Below are positions 1-11,000 of a stretch of DNA of 64,000 bases, in pieces. The DNA is from Polytrichum commune (Eukaryota > Streptophyta > Polytrichopsida > Polytrichales > Polytrichaceae): NCBI GenBank assembly GCA_950295325.1, contig OX485809.1:4528001-4592000 (forward strand), written 5' to 3'. Within the stretch, counting starts at the first letter, position 1, and every line of letters begins with the position of its first letter. The notes beneath the pieces were generated by a model. The model saw nothing but the letters and a program-made list of their open reading frames with translations, ran no database searches and was not told the origin of the DNA. A program made the translations under genes and the position numbers.

Positions 1-660
1 CTACGCTCAATAGTGAACACAAATAGGGGGGGCGGGGGGCTATGTATCCAATTTATAAATCAACACACATGCACTTTTGATAACCATAACTAAATCAACA
101 GAGGTTCAATTTGCAATCCGTTTTTTGCAAATGTTTCGTCACAAATTTGCTAGTGCAACATGACCATGTTGTGTAAATCTAATCGATAGAAGTTGGTGAA
201 CATGAGAAAAGGTATCAAATAATTCCGCATACCTTAAGTAGCCATACACAATTTCCTCATGATTTTTGGAGCTTGTATGAATATCTTACCCACAACAAAA
301 GTGAAGATTTTTGTTCACATTAAATGGTCATGTAGGTCCCCCCCCCCCCAACTCCCCCAATTATTATGGTTCTTGAACCCATAATGACTACCATATTTTG
401 AGCATGCAGTCCAACCTTTTTGACACGTGTTTCTTTCTAGTATCCGTTTTTGGAACCACACCGAACCACATACCACTCAAATATAGGTACTATAATAAGA
501 AAAGTAACCAAATAAGAAAATCATTCTCTATGTTATGCGTTCCCCTTTGTGTTGTATACTCCCAAAAGATAGGCTCTCCAAAAGTGAATTAACTGTTGAT
601 TGTAGAACATGTCGTTTTATCTTTGCACATAAAACTAGTTATTAGCGACCCATGAAAACA
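1..660. repeat. AT-rich dispersed repeat, no gene
   Basis: No coding sequence is supported here. Stretches between about 236 and 500 resemble 18700-19150 and 30600-30870. The shared order is a 'gaagattyttrt..cat' block, then 'ataggtcccc', then 'gaaccacatacca' followed by 'tataggt'. This marks old dispersed repeats rather than unique sequence. A run of C's lies near 339-349. Confidence 0.4.
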
Positions 661-1105
661 TAGTAATTTTGTTGCAACCACATGTCACTAGTACAAAGCA
701 TGGTTCTTTCGAACACTTGGCTTTGACACGGATTGTTTCATGTTGAGATTCATGCTCATTTTGAACCACCTTCAAGTCATTTTATCATTTGGGCCACCAC
801 AAAATTTCTACTATTAATCTTGTAAATTATAATCATATCCTTGTAAGTCATGGTGTCGTCCTGCTATTTTGTTGGCCATGCGTAAGGTCCGTGAAGTTTT
901 TGTTACATTTTGGGCTACTCATTAGTCATAGTTTTCATTCAAGCTCATCCATAATATTTAGATTCCATGCATACTTTTGAATGTACAATACAAAGGAACT
1001 TATGTTCTCACTTTGATTAATTAAGATATCTTTTTATAATCGTCTATGTCCCCTTCTCCAAATTGTTATATTTTTGGCTACTTGTTCAAGCTTACACACC
1101 ATATT
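660..1105 (+). repeat. Dispersed repeat R1, copy without insertion
   Basis: This segment aligns along its length with 32560-33255. Shared landmarks are 'cttgtaaattataatca', 'gctattttgttggccatg', 'tgaatgtacaata' and 'atatttttggctact'. At about 793 it has a single GGGCCAC where the other copy carries a 269 bp insertion flanked by GGGCCAAC, so it is the related empty site. It shows no coding potential, and the class of the repeat is unknown. Confidence 0.7.
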
Positions 1106-1229
1106 CCATGTTTATTATTGAATGTCATGAAAGAATATTCTATATGTGTTCCATTTTAGAAATCTTGTAGGCCTAGTCTATATCTAGATGTGAGTCCCCT
1201 TCCTAAGTCATTACGAGAGCGAGCAAGCG

Positions 1230-1232
<3 letters not shown>

Positions 1233-1263
<31 letters not shown>
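1233..1263. repeat. (GA)n microsatellite
   Basis: Uninterrupted GA dinucleotides preceded by GAGC/AAGC variants from 1216. It abuts the outer end of a small inverted-repeat element. Confidence 0.95.
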
Positions 1264-1264
<1 letters not shown>

Positions 1265-1265
<1 letters not shown>

Positions 1266-1480
1266 TACAAGTGTCTTTCATTCATTCAACGAAGAAATCC
1301 TGAAATAGTAAACAAGTTGTATTTTACTATGTTTAGATATATAGACTCCGCATTTAGGTTTAAAGACCCCAAATTAGTCTAGTCCAAGTCATTTGAGATG
1401 AATCCGCAAAAAACTCTATAGAGGTCAACTATTTATGTTGGATGGATGAGAGGTAGTTTATGTCGTAAGTTCTTAACAAT
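1265..1480. mobile_element. Small inverted-repeat element, family B, copy 1
   Basis: The segment begins 'ttcattcattcaacg' and ends 'gttggatggatgagag', so its ends are imperfect inverted repeats. The block near 1393-1450 matches the interrupted copy at 5577-6330 (shared 'catttgaratsaatc', then a block ending 'atgttggatgratgag'). Length is about 215 bp with no coding capacity, so it is a MITE-like non-autonomous element. No target duplication was resolved. Confidence 0.5.
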
Positions 1481-1547
1481 ATAAGGTAAAAACGGCCTTT
1501 TCACATATAGAGTGGTTTGAAGCCCTCTCTATGCACATGTAGATTGC

Positions 1548-1690
1548 AATGAGTTGGTGGCTAAGGTGTTCGAGTGGGGGCATGAGGTTCAAGGTTTGAA
1601 TCCCTTAGCTGCTACCACCTTGGCCTAATCTTGTAGATACTTACCTTGTCAACTTGACTTTGGTAGGGAGTGCCTACCAAACATAAATTA
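1548..1690 (+). mobile_element. tRNA-derived SINE-like element
   Basis: An A-box-like 'TTGGTGGCTAAGGTG' (about 1553) is followed about 40 bp later by a B-box-like 'GGTTTGAATCCC' (about 1596). This order and spacing are those of an internal Pol III promoter. The flanks form no tRNA cloverleaf, so a SINE head is more likely than a gene. It differs from the SINE family at 7645 and 47762. No target duplication was found. Confidence 0.45.
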
Positions 1691-2061
1691 GTCTAATTAA
1701 TAAGAATAAAGGGAATATATAACAAAACATCATGAACCTTACGTGTGGCCAACAAAATAACAAGATGGTAGCATGGCCCACAAGAATGTGATTATAATCT
1801 AATAAGAAAACGGTAGAACCGTGAGGCTTTGTCCTTTACTATGAAAGACTACAAATGTAGATGTCCACTTTGCTCATGCCAATCCATGGCTCTTCACTAT
1901 ACAAAACCTTTCTTGGATTTTGTGCACCTTCTTCTCAAATGCGGGTCAAGGATTGAAGCTACTCATTTATCACCCGAAATTTTTAAAATAAATAATCAAG
2001 AACTGCCGAAATAACTATAGTTAACTAGATTTCTTTCAATGCATTCAATGCATTCAACTCA

Positions 2062-2071
2062 ATATATATAT

Positions 2072-2130
<59 letters not shown>
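2062..2130. repeat. (AT)n-(AG)n compound microsatellite
   Basis: About six AT units run directly into about 27 AG units. Reading frames through it encode only low-complexity Ser-Leu or Arg-Glu runs and were rejected as genes. Confidence 0.95.
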
Positions 2131-2133
<3 letters not shown>

Positions 2134-3015
2134 GAGTGTCCACATTAAAAAAAAGTGGACCAAAAATAACAAGAACAAGTAACGTTCAAGTGTGCATGCA
2201 AAGTGGTTAGGAAATATGCTCTTGAAACGAAGAAGTTGATGCATAGTCTCTGTCCTACAGACAAATCCAACAAATTTAATGATGCCCAAAATGACAAAAT
2301 GGTTCAATGGCAATCCAAAAATGAGCATGGATTTCAACACGAAATAATTTGTGTCGAAACCATGTGTTTGAAAGAGCCATGCTTTGTATTAGTGATGGTC
2401 AACACAAATAATTTGATCTTCAAAATAAATGTCCAAAATTTTCAAAAAATTATAGGCATTGTTTTTATCATTCACCATGTTTTTATTTGATAATCGCCAA
2501 AAAAAAATCTTTGTGGGTAAGCTATGTGACATACTATTATATCAGGTTTTTCCAATAGGAAAGTAAGAAGGTCAAAGAGAAATCATGCTATGAAAACATT
2601 ATTGGAAGTCAGTTTTGCAATAAGGAGCATTTTGTTGAAGTTGTTCTCAATAGAGGAGTTAAGCAAAAAGTCACCTCCAAAATGAAACTTCAGATCTTAT
2701 ATTATACTTGCACGAGTTATGTGCAAAATCACAAAAAAAAAGAATACTACCAACGATTCATTTAAATTTTATATACCCCACATGCATTGTTGACACAAAA
2801 TTCCTAGTCCATTATATAAAGGGTAGGGTTTTCCTCCCAATTTGCACATGGGTATTGGTCACCCTAAACCCTAAAATATCTAAAAATCCCTTATTGTCCC
2901 CATCAAAACTAAAGGAATGATTCTCCAATTGATTTATTCAATTTGTGCCAAGAAAACAAAACCAAAGGAATGAAAGTCAACCAACTTCTCATCGTTATTG
3001 TTAGATTTCGAGGCT

Positions 3016-3054
3016 CCACATAACACTATTCACATTCATAATAGTGTTATGTGG
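3016..3054. repeat. 15 bp-arm hairpin
   Basis: Arms CCACATAACACTATT (3016-3030) and its exact reverse complement (3040-3054) flank a 9 nt loop. A diverged third copy of the arm follows near 3133 ('cccacataacattgttat'), so the unit is locally repeated. Confidence 0.85.
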
Positions 3055-3449
3055 GACTCACGTTATTTTGCACAACATTCCTGAAATTCAGATTGAATGT
3101 GAGGAATATTCCACATAATACTGTTAATCCCACATAACATTGTTATAGATATGAATAATGTTTGCACCCACACAAAAGTACAAAATTACTAGAGAACCTA
3201 CAAACACCCCTCAAAATAAAATAAAAAAACCAGTGCAAATAGTACACATGTCCAATCCTCAATAATCAAAATTCAAACGATGAACAATAACCTTTATCCC
3301 CACCCAGACACGACATAAAATAAAACTCGTTACACACCCAATTGAACCCACCTACCACAAAGTAGGCAATGAATTGTACTCCTATATCACACAATATCTA
3401 AGCTTAAAACCCTCAACCCTAATCCGTACTCTTGAACGGACTCAAGTTC

Positions 3450-3473
3450 ACATCGGTGTCCGGACACCGATGT
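3450..3473. repeat. 24 bp perfect palindrome
   Basis: ACATCGGTGTCC is followed with no spacer by its exact reverse complement. A T-rich run of about 25 nt (3474-3500) comes directly after. No gene lies next to it; function unknown. Confidence 0.9.
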
Positions 3474-4528
3474 TTCTTTTTTCTTTTTCTTTTTGCTTCT
3501 TTACGTAGTGGGAAGGGAATGACCTCTAGTCAACACAAGACCAAGCGCCCATTCCATTTTGTCCTTCAATTTGGACCCATACGACCTAACTTTTGAGCAC
3601 TTTGACCAACGGGAGTGGACAAGTACATGGTTTCTTATTGGCCGTCCTCTTTGACCCTAATCAACACTAATTTGTAGCGAGTAAATATAATTAGGACCCG
3701 GTTAATTACGATATTTTCAATCCTCTTAATTAGTAATTGAAAATCGCCCACAATCATAAGTTGTAAGATCCGCTTTCCGGTATGGGCAAAAGTGAGGTCA
3801 CTATGGGAGAGCTAGCTAGGGCCGAGGTACCCGACACTTTCATGGTCCTCGTGTAAATGTACTCTTTGTCAACACATGTAATTTATCGGGCCAAATTAAA
3901 CAAGTGTGTTGCTATACAACCCATAAGGCTGAGGCATCTATATATAACCGATAAAATAAGGGAGTTTGCGTCGTTTGAGGAGGAGTAATGATGGGGAATG
4001 ATCTCTCTTGCGAAGAGAGATAAATTCTAAGGGGAATACAAAAATAAATCAAAAATCAAAAATCATGAATATGCAATTTGTTGTAATTTTTGAAACGGTA
4101 AAGTTATGGTGATGTATAGTTGATTTGTATGTGAACTCATGAACCGCTCATCTAAATTTTGATGCTTGGCTATGATAATTGTCAAAAGTTTTATGAGGGT
4201 AATCAATCACAAACCGCCACCAAATTAAAACTTTAACTCCGTTTGCCTACAAAAACATATAAGTCTCATCCATTTCCACATTACATGACCCTAGTGATAC
4301 CCTGGCCACAACAGTTGGTCCTTATCTAGCCAACCGGTGGCCCTTGCCTGAGAGCTAGCCAATGGGTTGGGCATGCCTGGTGTGGCACAACACCAACTTG
4401 CTCTCCAACTGGGCCCGTGGTTGGGATTGAGGCCCCTGCCCAACACTAAACATAATCATAACGTGTGTATTTTAAAATTAAGTCGCCCAACCAGGCATGT
4501 ATTTTGCTACATGTAGCTAGCCCGCCGG

Positions 4529-4705
4529 AGGCAACGGGCATACACCCCAATTAGCTAGTTGCGAGGGGTGTTTTGCAGCCAACCGAGACAACATGCATGC
4601 ATTCCGGCTAACTGGATGTGAAGGGGTGGGGGTGCCTTGCAGGCAAGCGGGCATGCCCCCTAACTGATCGGCTGCGAGGGGGTGGTTGGGCGTCTGGCTG
4701 GCCCG
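4529..4705 (+). repeat. GC-rich degenerate tandem repeat, about 3 x 55-60 bp
   Basis: Three successive units carry the order 'GGGCATRC', 'CTAACTGG/TTAGCTAG', 'TGYGAGGGG' and 'TTGCAG/GGTTGG' with substitutions. The block is clearly richer in GC than its surroundings. Confidence 0.5.
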
Positions 4706-5576
4706 ATATGGCCATCCTACGAGTGATTAAATAAACTTGGTCGATTATGGATACCTCAACCTTAGCAACCCTATTGGCTTATGAAAACTATCCATGTGTT
4801 GGTAAGTTTGTGGTGTATGCTTAGAGGTTTAAACAAAGAGCATTGTGTATCGGTTCATTAGAAACTAATTTCATGTTAGTATCTCTTGGCATGCCCAATT
4901 GAGTTTGGTCCTCAACAATGAGCGGGGAGAACCGCCCATTAGTTACAAACGAACTGATTGAGTTTGAAAAATGACCAATTGAAGTTCAAGGTTTTGTGGA
5001 AATTACCCATCATTTTTAGGGATTTAAAGACTTTATCTCAAATTGATAAAGAAAAACTGAAAGATGTAAACATGTAACTAGTTGGACTTGGACACACTAG
5101 GATCTAATTGGTTATGGCCAAAAATCTCCCGGGACATTGGCCCTCAATGAACCAACACATAATGAATCTCCACACTCGACTCCAAACATGCATTGAAATC
5201 TTACCAATAAACGGAAAGTATTGGGTACAAAACAACCAACTCCCAACCAAAACTCCATTTGGATCGAGAGATCTCCAATATTGTTACTAGTGGTGGATTG
5301 GTTCATCTCCTTTTTATCATACCGTTTAGGTATTTAGTATAACAAGGATTTCACATTCTTGACTCATTAGTCAACATAATACAAGGGAACCTATACGACC
5401 ATTTAGTGAGCTCAAGAATCTCCACTTTGATAATGAGTAACGCATTTGTCCGAGCTCCAAAATTTACAAGGAAGATGACTATGGCCTTGATTTGGATTTC
5501 CTAAGCGACCATCTTGAACCACTCAAGTAACTTGTCCACTAAAGTCAGGCGGTGACCTCAGTTATGTATGTTACTG

Positions 5577-6330
5577 CCTAGGACTCGGAGAGAAGGGATT
5601 ATCATATACTAACGTACCTCTCATTCATCCAACGTAAAACCCATGAAACAACATGCAGCCCGGAGGTTACTTTTTAAAGTTAACTTGGCACCTAAATTAA
5701 CGTTAGAGATCCGAATTAGGTAACTCGAGGTCATTTGAAATCAATCGACAACAAACCTGTAAGGGCCACTTCACACACGGGACTAAGAGCCCGTGACCAT
5801 TACACTCCAAGCACTCTCATTGGTGGAAAGGACGGAGCCGGTCCAAGTTCGCTTCACACTACGCTTGAGGGACTAACGGAGTATGTGAATGCAAGATGGA
5901 TGTAAAGTCTACATGGATTCCTACATGGCATCGAATGGATCATGTTTCACGGTCACTTGGACTATTTGCAAGCAAAAGCCACCTCTTGGAGGTAGGCCTA
6001 ACACAAAACCGGGAGACCATGGCACTCCTGACGCTCACAACCGTTGGTTTATTCTATTTTATCATGTGTGAGGACCCGCATGAATAGAAATAGCATTTGG
6101 TTGAGGGCCCGGTCACATATGACTTCACACTACAATTGAGGGTCCGTGACCACACCACGTGATTTTGGAGGTGTGTTGGGACGGCCTTTGGACGCTTCTT
6201 TTGGGCTCTCACAATCTCATGGTCACGGCCCTTGGCTCGCGTGTGAAGTGGCCCTAAGAGTCAAGTGTTTTTTTTATGTTGGATGAATGAGAGATATGAT
6301 TGTATGTTACACGATAATTTCATCCCTCCC
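5577..6330. mobile_element. Family B element, copy 2, split by a MITE
   Basis: Without the 5763-6257 insert, the flanks read as one ~245 bp element. Its ends are inverted repeats: 'tctcattcatccaacgtaaaa' at 5622 against 'atgttggatgaatgagag' at 6276. It matches 1265-1480. A partial third copy, reading from its 'catccatccaatgta' end, lies at 6505-6600. Confidence 0.55.
5763..6254 (-). mobile_element. Family A MITE (PIF/Harbinger-like), copy 1
   Basis: A 492 bp element bounded by GGGCCACTTCACAC and its reverse complement, flanked on both sides by TAA (5760-5762 and 6255-6257). A 3 bp TWA target duplication with GGGCC-type ends is the known pattern of PIF/Harbinger (Tourist-like) elements. There is no transposase, and short reading frames inside it recur only because the element recurs. 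Orientation is opposite to the copies at 33256 and 47255. Confidence 0.8.
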
Positions 6331-6504
6331 CGGGACGGATGTGGAAGACACGGAAGTAATGGGAACACTATTAATTATTATGTATAATGATGTAGAGCCG
6401 GGGCGGCAGATAAGAGGAGGAATCTGTGACTCGGCAATTGACAGAATCCACATGAGAATTGATGGCCCTAACTTAAGTTCCATCCTCCACCTCCAACTAG
6501 GGAG

Positions 6505-6600
6505 AGGGAATTATCAAATATGACCCGTACTTCTCATCCATCCAATGTAAAAACTTGACCCCTATAGGTTTGTTGTCGATTAATCGGCCATTAGGGATCA
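6505..6600. mobile_element. Family B element, partial copy 3
   Basis: The block 'ctcatccatccaatgta' to 'ggtttgttgtcgattaat' is the reverse complement of the joined flanks around 5735-5762 and 6255-6295, so it is a half copy of the family B element. Confidence 0.5.
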
Positions 6601-6899
6601 AACCTGGATCACTGAACATGTGATGCTATAATGAACCATTGAGTGGTCTTATATATGACTCAACGGCCACCTCATGAAGAAGACCAAATGATCATATATC
6701 CCTGCAGGAACACCATAACCACACTAACCCCGCCACTACAAAGATCATCTAGTCACTCAGTTCCCATGGTCACTTTGGTCACCTTGGTTATCTTATTGAT
6801 GTATCTTAATTGACTTCAAGTAGACAAATGTGGTGTCTTTCAAGCTAATTTCGGTGTAAATGTCAATTGTAGAAAAGTAACCTCCAAAATGCATACTAT

Positions 6900-7250
6900 T
6901 CTTCATGCCCCGGGTTAGATCACATCTTCATTCAGTTGGCACTTGCCTTTCCCATGCCTCCTTCTCTGCCCAGTCTTCATGCCTGCACATGCGTGGCAAC
7001 TCCTCCTCGTTGGGAACCAATGTGACGATATATGATCACTTAAGCCATTAAGCTCCTCAATTAACTTGGGGATAATGAAAGTGATGTCAACTTTAATATT
7101 TGTAATTTTGACCGGATATTGTCACATTGGTTCCCAACGAGGAGGAGTTCCCACGCAAATGCGGACAGGGAGACCATGCAATGAAGGAGGAAAGGGAGGG
7201 GCAGGGCCTGGCATAATGAAGATGTGATATAGCCCGGGGCATGCTGCATG
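6900..7250. repeat. Long foldback: ~130 bp arms, ~85 bp spacer
   Basis: The left arm (6900-7031) pairs with the right arm (7116-7250). The innermost 29 bases (6998-7026 against 7121-7149) are a perfect inverted match. The outer part is roughly three-quarters matched, with its end marked by 'catgccccggg' and 'cccggggcatg'. A transcript would fold into a long hairpin like a MIRNA or foldback-transposon precursor. No expression can be inferred. Confidence 0.8.
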
Positions 7251-7269
7251 AATTTTGTGTTAGACAAAC

Positions 7270-7600
7270 GAGGGGTACTCTCATACATGATAATCCCTAC
7301 TCTCCCCCACGTTCTAGCTCCATAACTTGAGTTTGCAAATTTTAAACTCATACCCATCTATTTATCTATCTAGCTATAATGGTAACAATCAATGTTGGAC
7401 TGGTATATACATGCATTCATGGGTATCAAAAATCAACATCAATATTGATATTAGTGAACATGCCCATGGATATCAAATTCGTTTAAAATATTCAAATATT
7501 GGGCTTTATGAGAGGTATGGTCACATATGAAAATCCCCTCTCTCTCTCCCCCAAGTTCCATCTCCATAACTTTCAAGTTCGCAAGTTTCACTCTCATATA
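7270..7600 (+). repeat. Direct duplication of a ~75 bp segment
   Basis: The block at about 7275-7350 ('ctctcccccacgttctagctccataactt', then 'gtttgcaa') recurs at about 7525-7600 ('ctctcccccaagttccatctccataactt', then 'gttcgcaa'). The copies are about 240 bp apart. No coding sequence. Confidence 0.6.
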
Positions 7601-7644
7601 TGTATAGCCATATGTTGGACCGGTACATAGGTGAGTTTATGAGT

Positions 7645-8017
7645 GAGGCACCATGGGCCTTGGCTTGGTGGTTAGGGCTCATGGGCCCCAATGAGGAGGT
7701 TGTGGGTTCTATTCCCCATGCCGGTGTGGTGCTCACCACCTTAGTCCACCCAACTATGGTGGGGGGTCCTTGGACCTTGTTGTATGGGTACCTCAAAGCC
7801 CTTTGGGGGGATACCATGTCCAGTATCTTCAAGGCACTAGTAGCTAGCTAGGAACTTGTATAGTGTGGCACTATAGTGTTCATCCTCGAAAGGGGAGAGT
7901 AGTATTTGTCCCAATGTCCCCTTGTCCAGTGGGCATCGGGTCATTGGCATTACGAACGGACACTTTATTCATGCCGGCCCCTTGCTTGAAAGGGGTTGGA
8001 GTTTCTATCTATCTAAG
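7645..8017 (+). mobile_element. SINE family S1, full-length copy 1
   Basis: The tRNA-like head has A box TGGCTTGGTGGTTAGGGC (7661-7678) and B box GGGTTCTATTCCCC (7704-7717), then a ~150 bp body shared with 47762-48109. The 3' end is a short TCTA run ('tttctatctatctaag'). Near-identical 9 bp flanks (TTTATGAGT at 7636 and TCTATGAGT at 8018) look like an aged target duplication. Its last ~105 bp recur in reverse orientation at 24086-24185. The reading frame through it is not considered a gene. Confidence 0.75.
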
Positions 8018-8029
8018 TCTATGAGTATC

Positions 8030-11000
8030 AATACTATCAACAATGATATGATATTAAAGAGCCTATCCGCGGGCATCAAATTTGTGATGACATTCAAGTG
8101 TTGGTAATTGGTGGGCATCTCTAGTTGAGAGAATCTTTGGTAATGTTGGGTTAAAATGATATTCGTGTCGATATCATGTTAAACTATATTAATACTAAGT
8201 GCAAATTTACCTAGGTACGAAGAATCTTGCATGGTATAATGATGACCCAAATGACGTAGAAAACAACAAATGTTGTCAAATATGGAAAACCCTAAATTTC
8301 ATATAAAATATAAATGAAATCCTCGCTATAGGCACCGGAATGCATAAATAAATAAACAATACCAGTCCAAGTAGTCAAGATAGTCCACAATGGGCCACTA
8401 GTCGGATCACACAAGAGTAAGTCCACACTAAGTTAAGTGTGTGTACCGCATCATAGATATTCCACCACATTCATCTTATGGTTTGGAGACAAGGATTGTA
8501 TTATTAGAGCGTGATTTATTAGTACTTCCATGTCTATGTGTTATTAAAAGAAGCCTCGTGATGGACCCATATTTGACAATGTGAGCACTAATTACTATGG
8601 TTGAAAGTAATATGTGTCCATGAAAGACAATTAAAAAGAACGCATACGTGATGTGTGATTTGAGAAAGACGTGGCCTTGTAGAGAGACCTTTGAAGTTGA
8701 ATGAGGACTTCAAACCCTCTTGTTAAGTACAAGGGGTCTTTTTTTAAATAAAAAAAATCTTTATTATATCTTCTAGCATGGGTCTTTGTCATCTTGGTCC
8801 TTTGCGCCCGTGCATATGACACGTCACTTGAATGTGCTCCATCACCTTTCATGTGCATTGGGGAACGGCAAGGCAATCGTTGCTACACTAATTATCCCAT
8901 TCAATGAGGGTGTTATTACACTTATTTCTGCTACAAATTTAGTGCCACCAAAAAATCTAGCCCAAAGTGTTTTCGCCATTGGTTTTGCCATGTTTGATGA
9001 GTAGCAATGCCACTGTACCATTTTCACAATGCCAGATGTTGTTGTTGATGTTGCATCATTGAGAATGATTATCATGGTTGCGACCTCAAGCTTCAAAATA
9101 GCCTAGAGCACACACTAATGTTACTTAAATGCATGGTAAATGAGAATGTATTCATGAATGTAGTATCACCCAATAAAAAATCAAGGCCTTACTAATTTTG
9201 AGATTTGGCAAACTAGTGCGTGTTTCAAGAATTAGTAGCACACGCACTACACAAGGCAATCAATGTACCATCACCATCACCACCACCACGTCTTTTGTTA
9301 CATAATAGGTTGTTTAATTATGTAATGGAAACTATTTATTTATATTGAATTGAATGGTAACCACTACATTGCGTATTAAGAAAGACATTTTTTTAATAAT
9401 TGGTTGCAACCACTAGAAATTCTTGTTACCGTAGTGGAAACAAGTTGTAAACCAACTTGACCTCAAAGGATTCACCTTGTAAGATTGGTTGAGGAGAACT
9501 GGACTATAAATTGTATTTAGTGTCATATGTGTAACATGCGTTTAGGGCATACCACATGGTGAAATGGCCATGTGGCAAGGGGCATCCCACCATGATTCAA
9601 ATTTAACTCTAATTTGTGGTGAACCCTATGTTGGAGCCCTAAGTGAGCTTGCACTAGGCTTGCAATTGTTTTGGAAGTGGATTCCTTGTCGCATTACTAC
9701 TCACACGACGGACATTAAACTCATGGCGTAATGGAGAATTAGAGAGTAATTCAAGTACGTGCAACAAAGATAGCTGCCATTGTTCCATACACACGACGCA
9801 CTGTGGATGTCCTTTAGTTGGTTCAGGTAAGGACAATGGCTAGATGGACTCGTTAGAATTTAAGATGAATCAATTAACCCATGAACATGTAGGGTTTTCA
9901 CTACATTACTTCATGATTCATTGAATAATCACTTAATCAAAGAAGGATCATGCTTCATAATGGGACGCTATTGACCCATATTATCACTCAAAAGATTGGC
10001 ACTCAAAAGATAATTAATGAGTTAAGACTCCTTGCATTAAAATCCATGTTATACCAATTCATTCATATTGGATTACGGTTAGCTACAAAGGAGAGATTAC
10101 GCAAATGGTTTTGCAAATAGTGCGATGATTACGATTGCAATGTTAAGGATTCTTGGCGACCTTAGTAGCCTTTTAAACTTGGTTACAAAACTAAGTGCAT
10201 TTTCACATTCAATTTTAAAACCCCAAGAAGCTAATTTTTGCAAATGGTGCCGGTTTCCTAAGGAAAGGTTTCAAATACAAACAATATTTGCTCAATCTGA
10301 AGTTGAAACAACAATTAAGATCCTACCTTTAGAAACTTAACAAATTGTTTTCACTAACATTTGGCAAAAACAAACCATACCTTGCTCTTTGGTTTTTATT
10401 TAAAAATTTTTTTAAACTAAAAAAAAAAAGGAGAACTAAGTGATTTTATTGAATGAGATTATATATTGAGTTAGTACCTAGAACACACACTATTGGCCTC
10501 TTAAGACAAACAACTTCTTGAAGACACTAGCAATGCGTTAAAAATAATTGAACATGTGGCCTTGGGAATTTACTGAACGGAGTATAGATCCTTGTTTAGG
10601 ACCCTTTTTATTTGGAGCATTACATAGATTTTTTAGGTCTTCCTATTATACATAAGATATTAAGCTATATTATGCACATTTAAATGTCCTTGTTAATTTG
10701 TGTTATATTTTGCTAAATTTAGCTTTATAATATATCCAAGAGAGGTTCGTAAGTTTGATCATCTATGAATTTGTAAAGGTTCGCCCATATTAAAAGTGGA
10801 ATTGAGATTCTTATTCATGTTATGCCAAAAAACCAAATATATCACACCCTATCGATTAGTAAAACTAGATATGGAAATTGGCTAGGGACAAATTTTTCAA
10901 ATCAAGAGTATATTTAGTTACACATTTGCCCTTTGCAATTGCTGGAATGTAGTTTCTAGTTTTATTAAAGAGACACCTTGGCTTTCAATAAATTGTATGA

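Larger units (their letters stand above)
2131..5576. other. Intergenic DNA with small palindromes
   Basis: No gene was recognised in this 3.4 kb. Listed separately are the hairpin at 3016-3054, the perfect palindrome at 3450-3473 and the GC-rich repeated block at 4529-4705. The rest is AT-rich sequence with stops in all frames. Confidence 0.5.

Noticed and set aside
2059-2340. 93 aa minus-strand frame ending in a Ser-Leu run
   Set aside because: The run is the translated (AG)n microsatellite; no domain or splice context.
5889-6087. Frames recurring at 5889 and 19763-20058
   Set aside because: They lie inside family A MITE copies and are not maintained between copies.
7600-7851. 83 aa frame similar to a 62 aa frame at 47775-47963
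   Set aside because: Both frames run through the S1 SINE; the similarity is repeat homology, not protein conservation.
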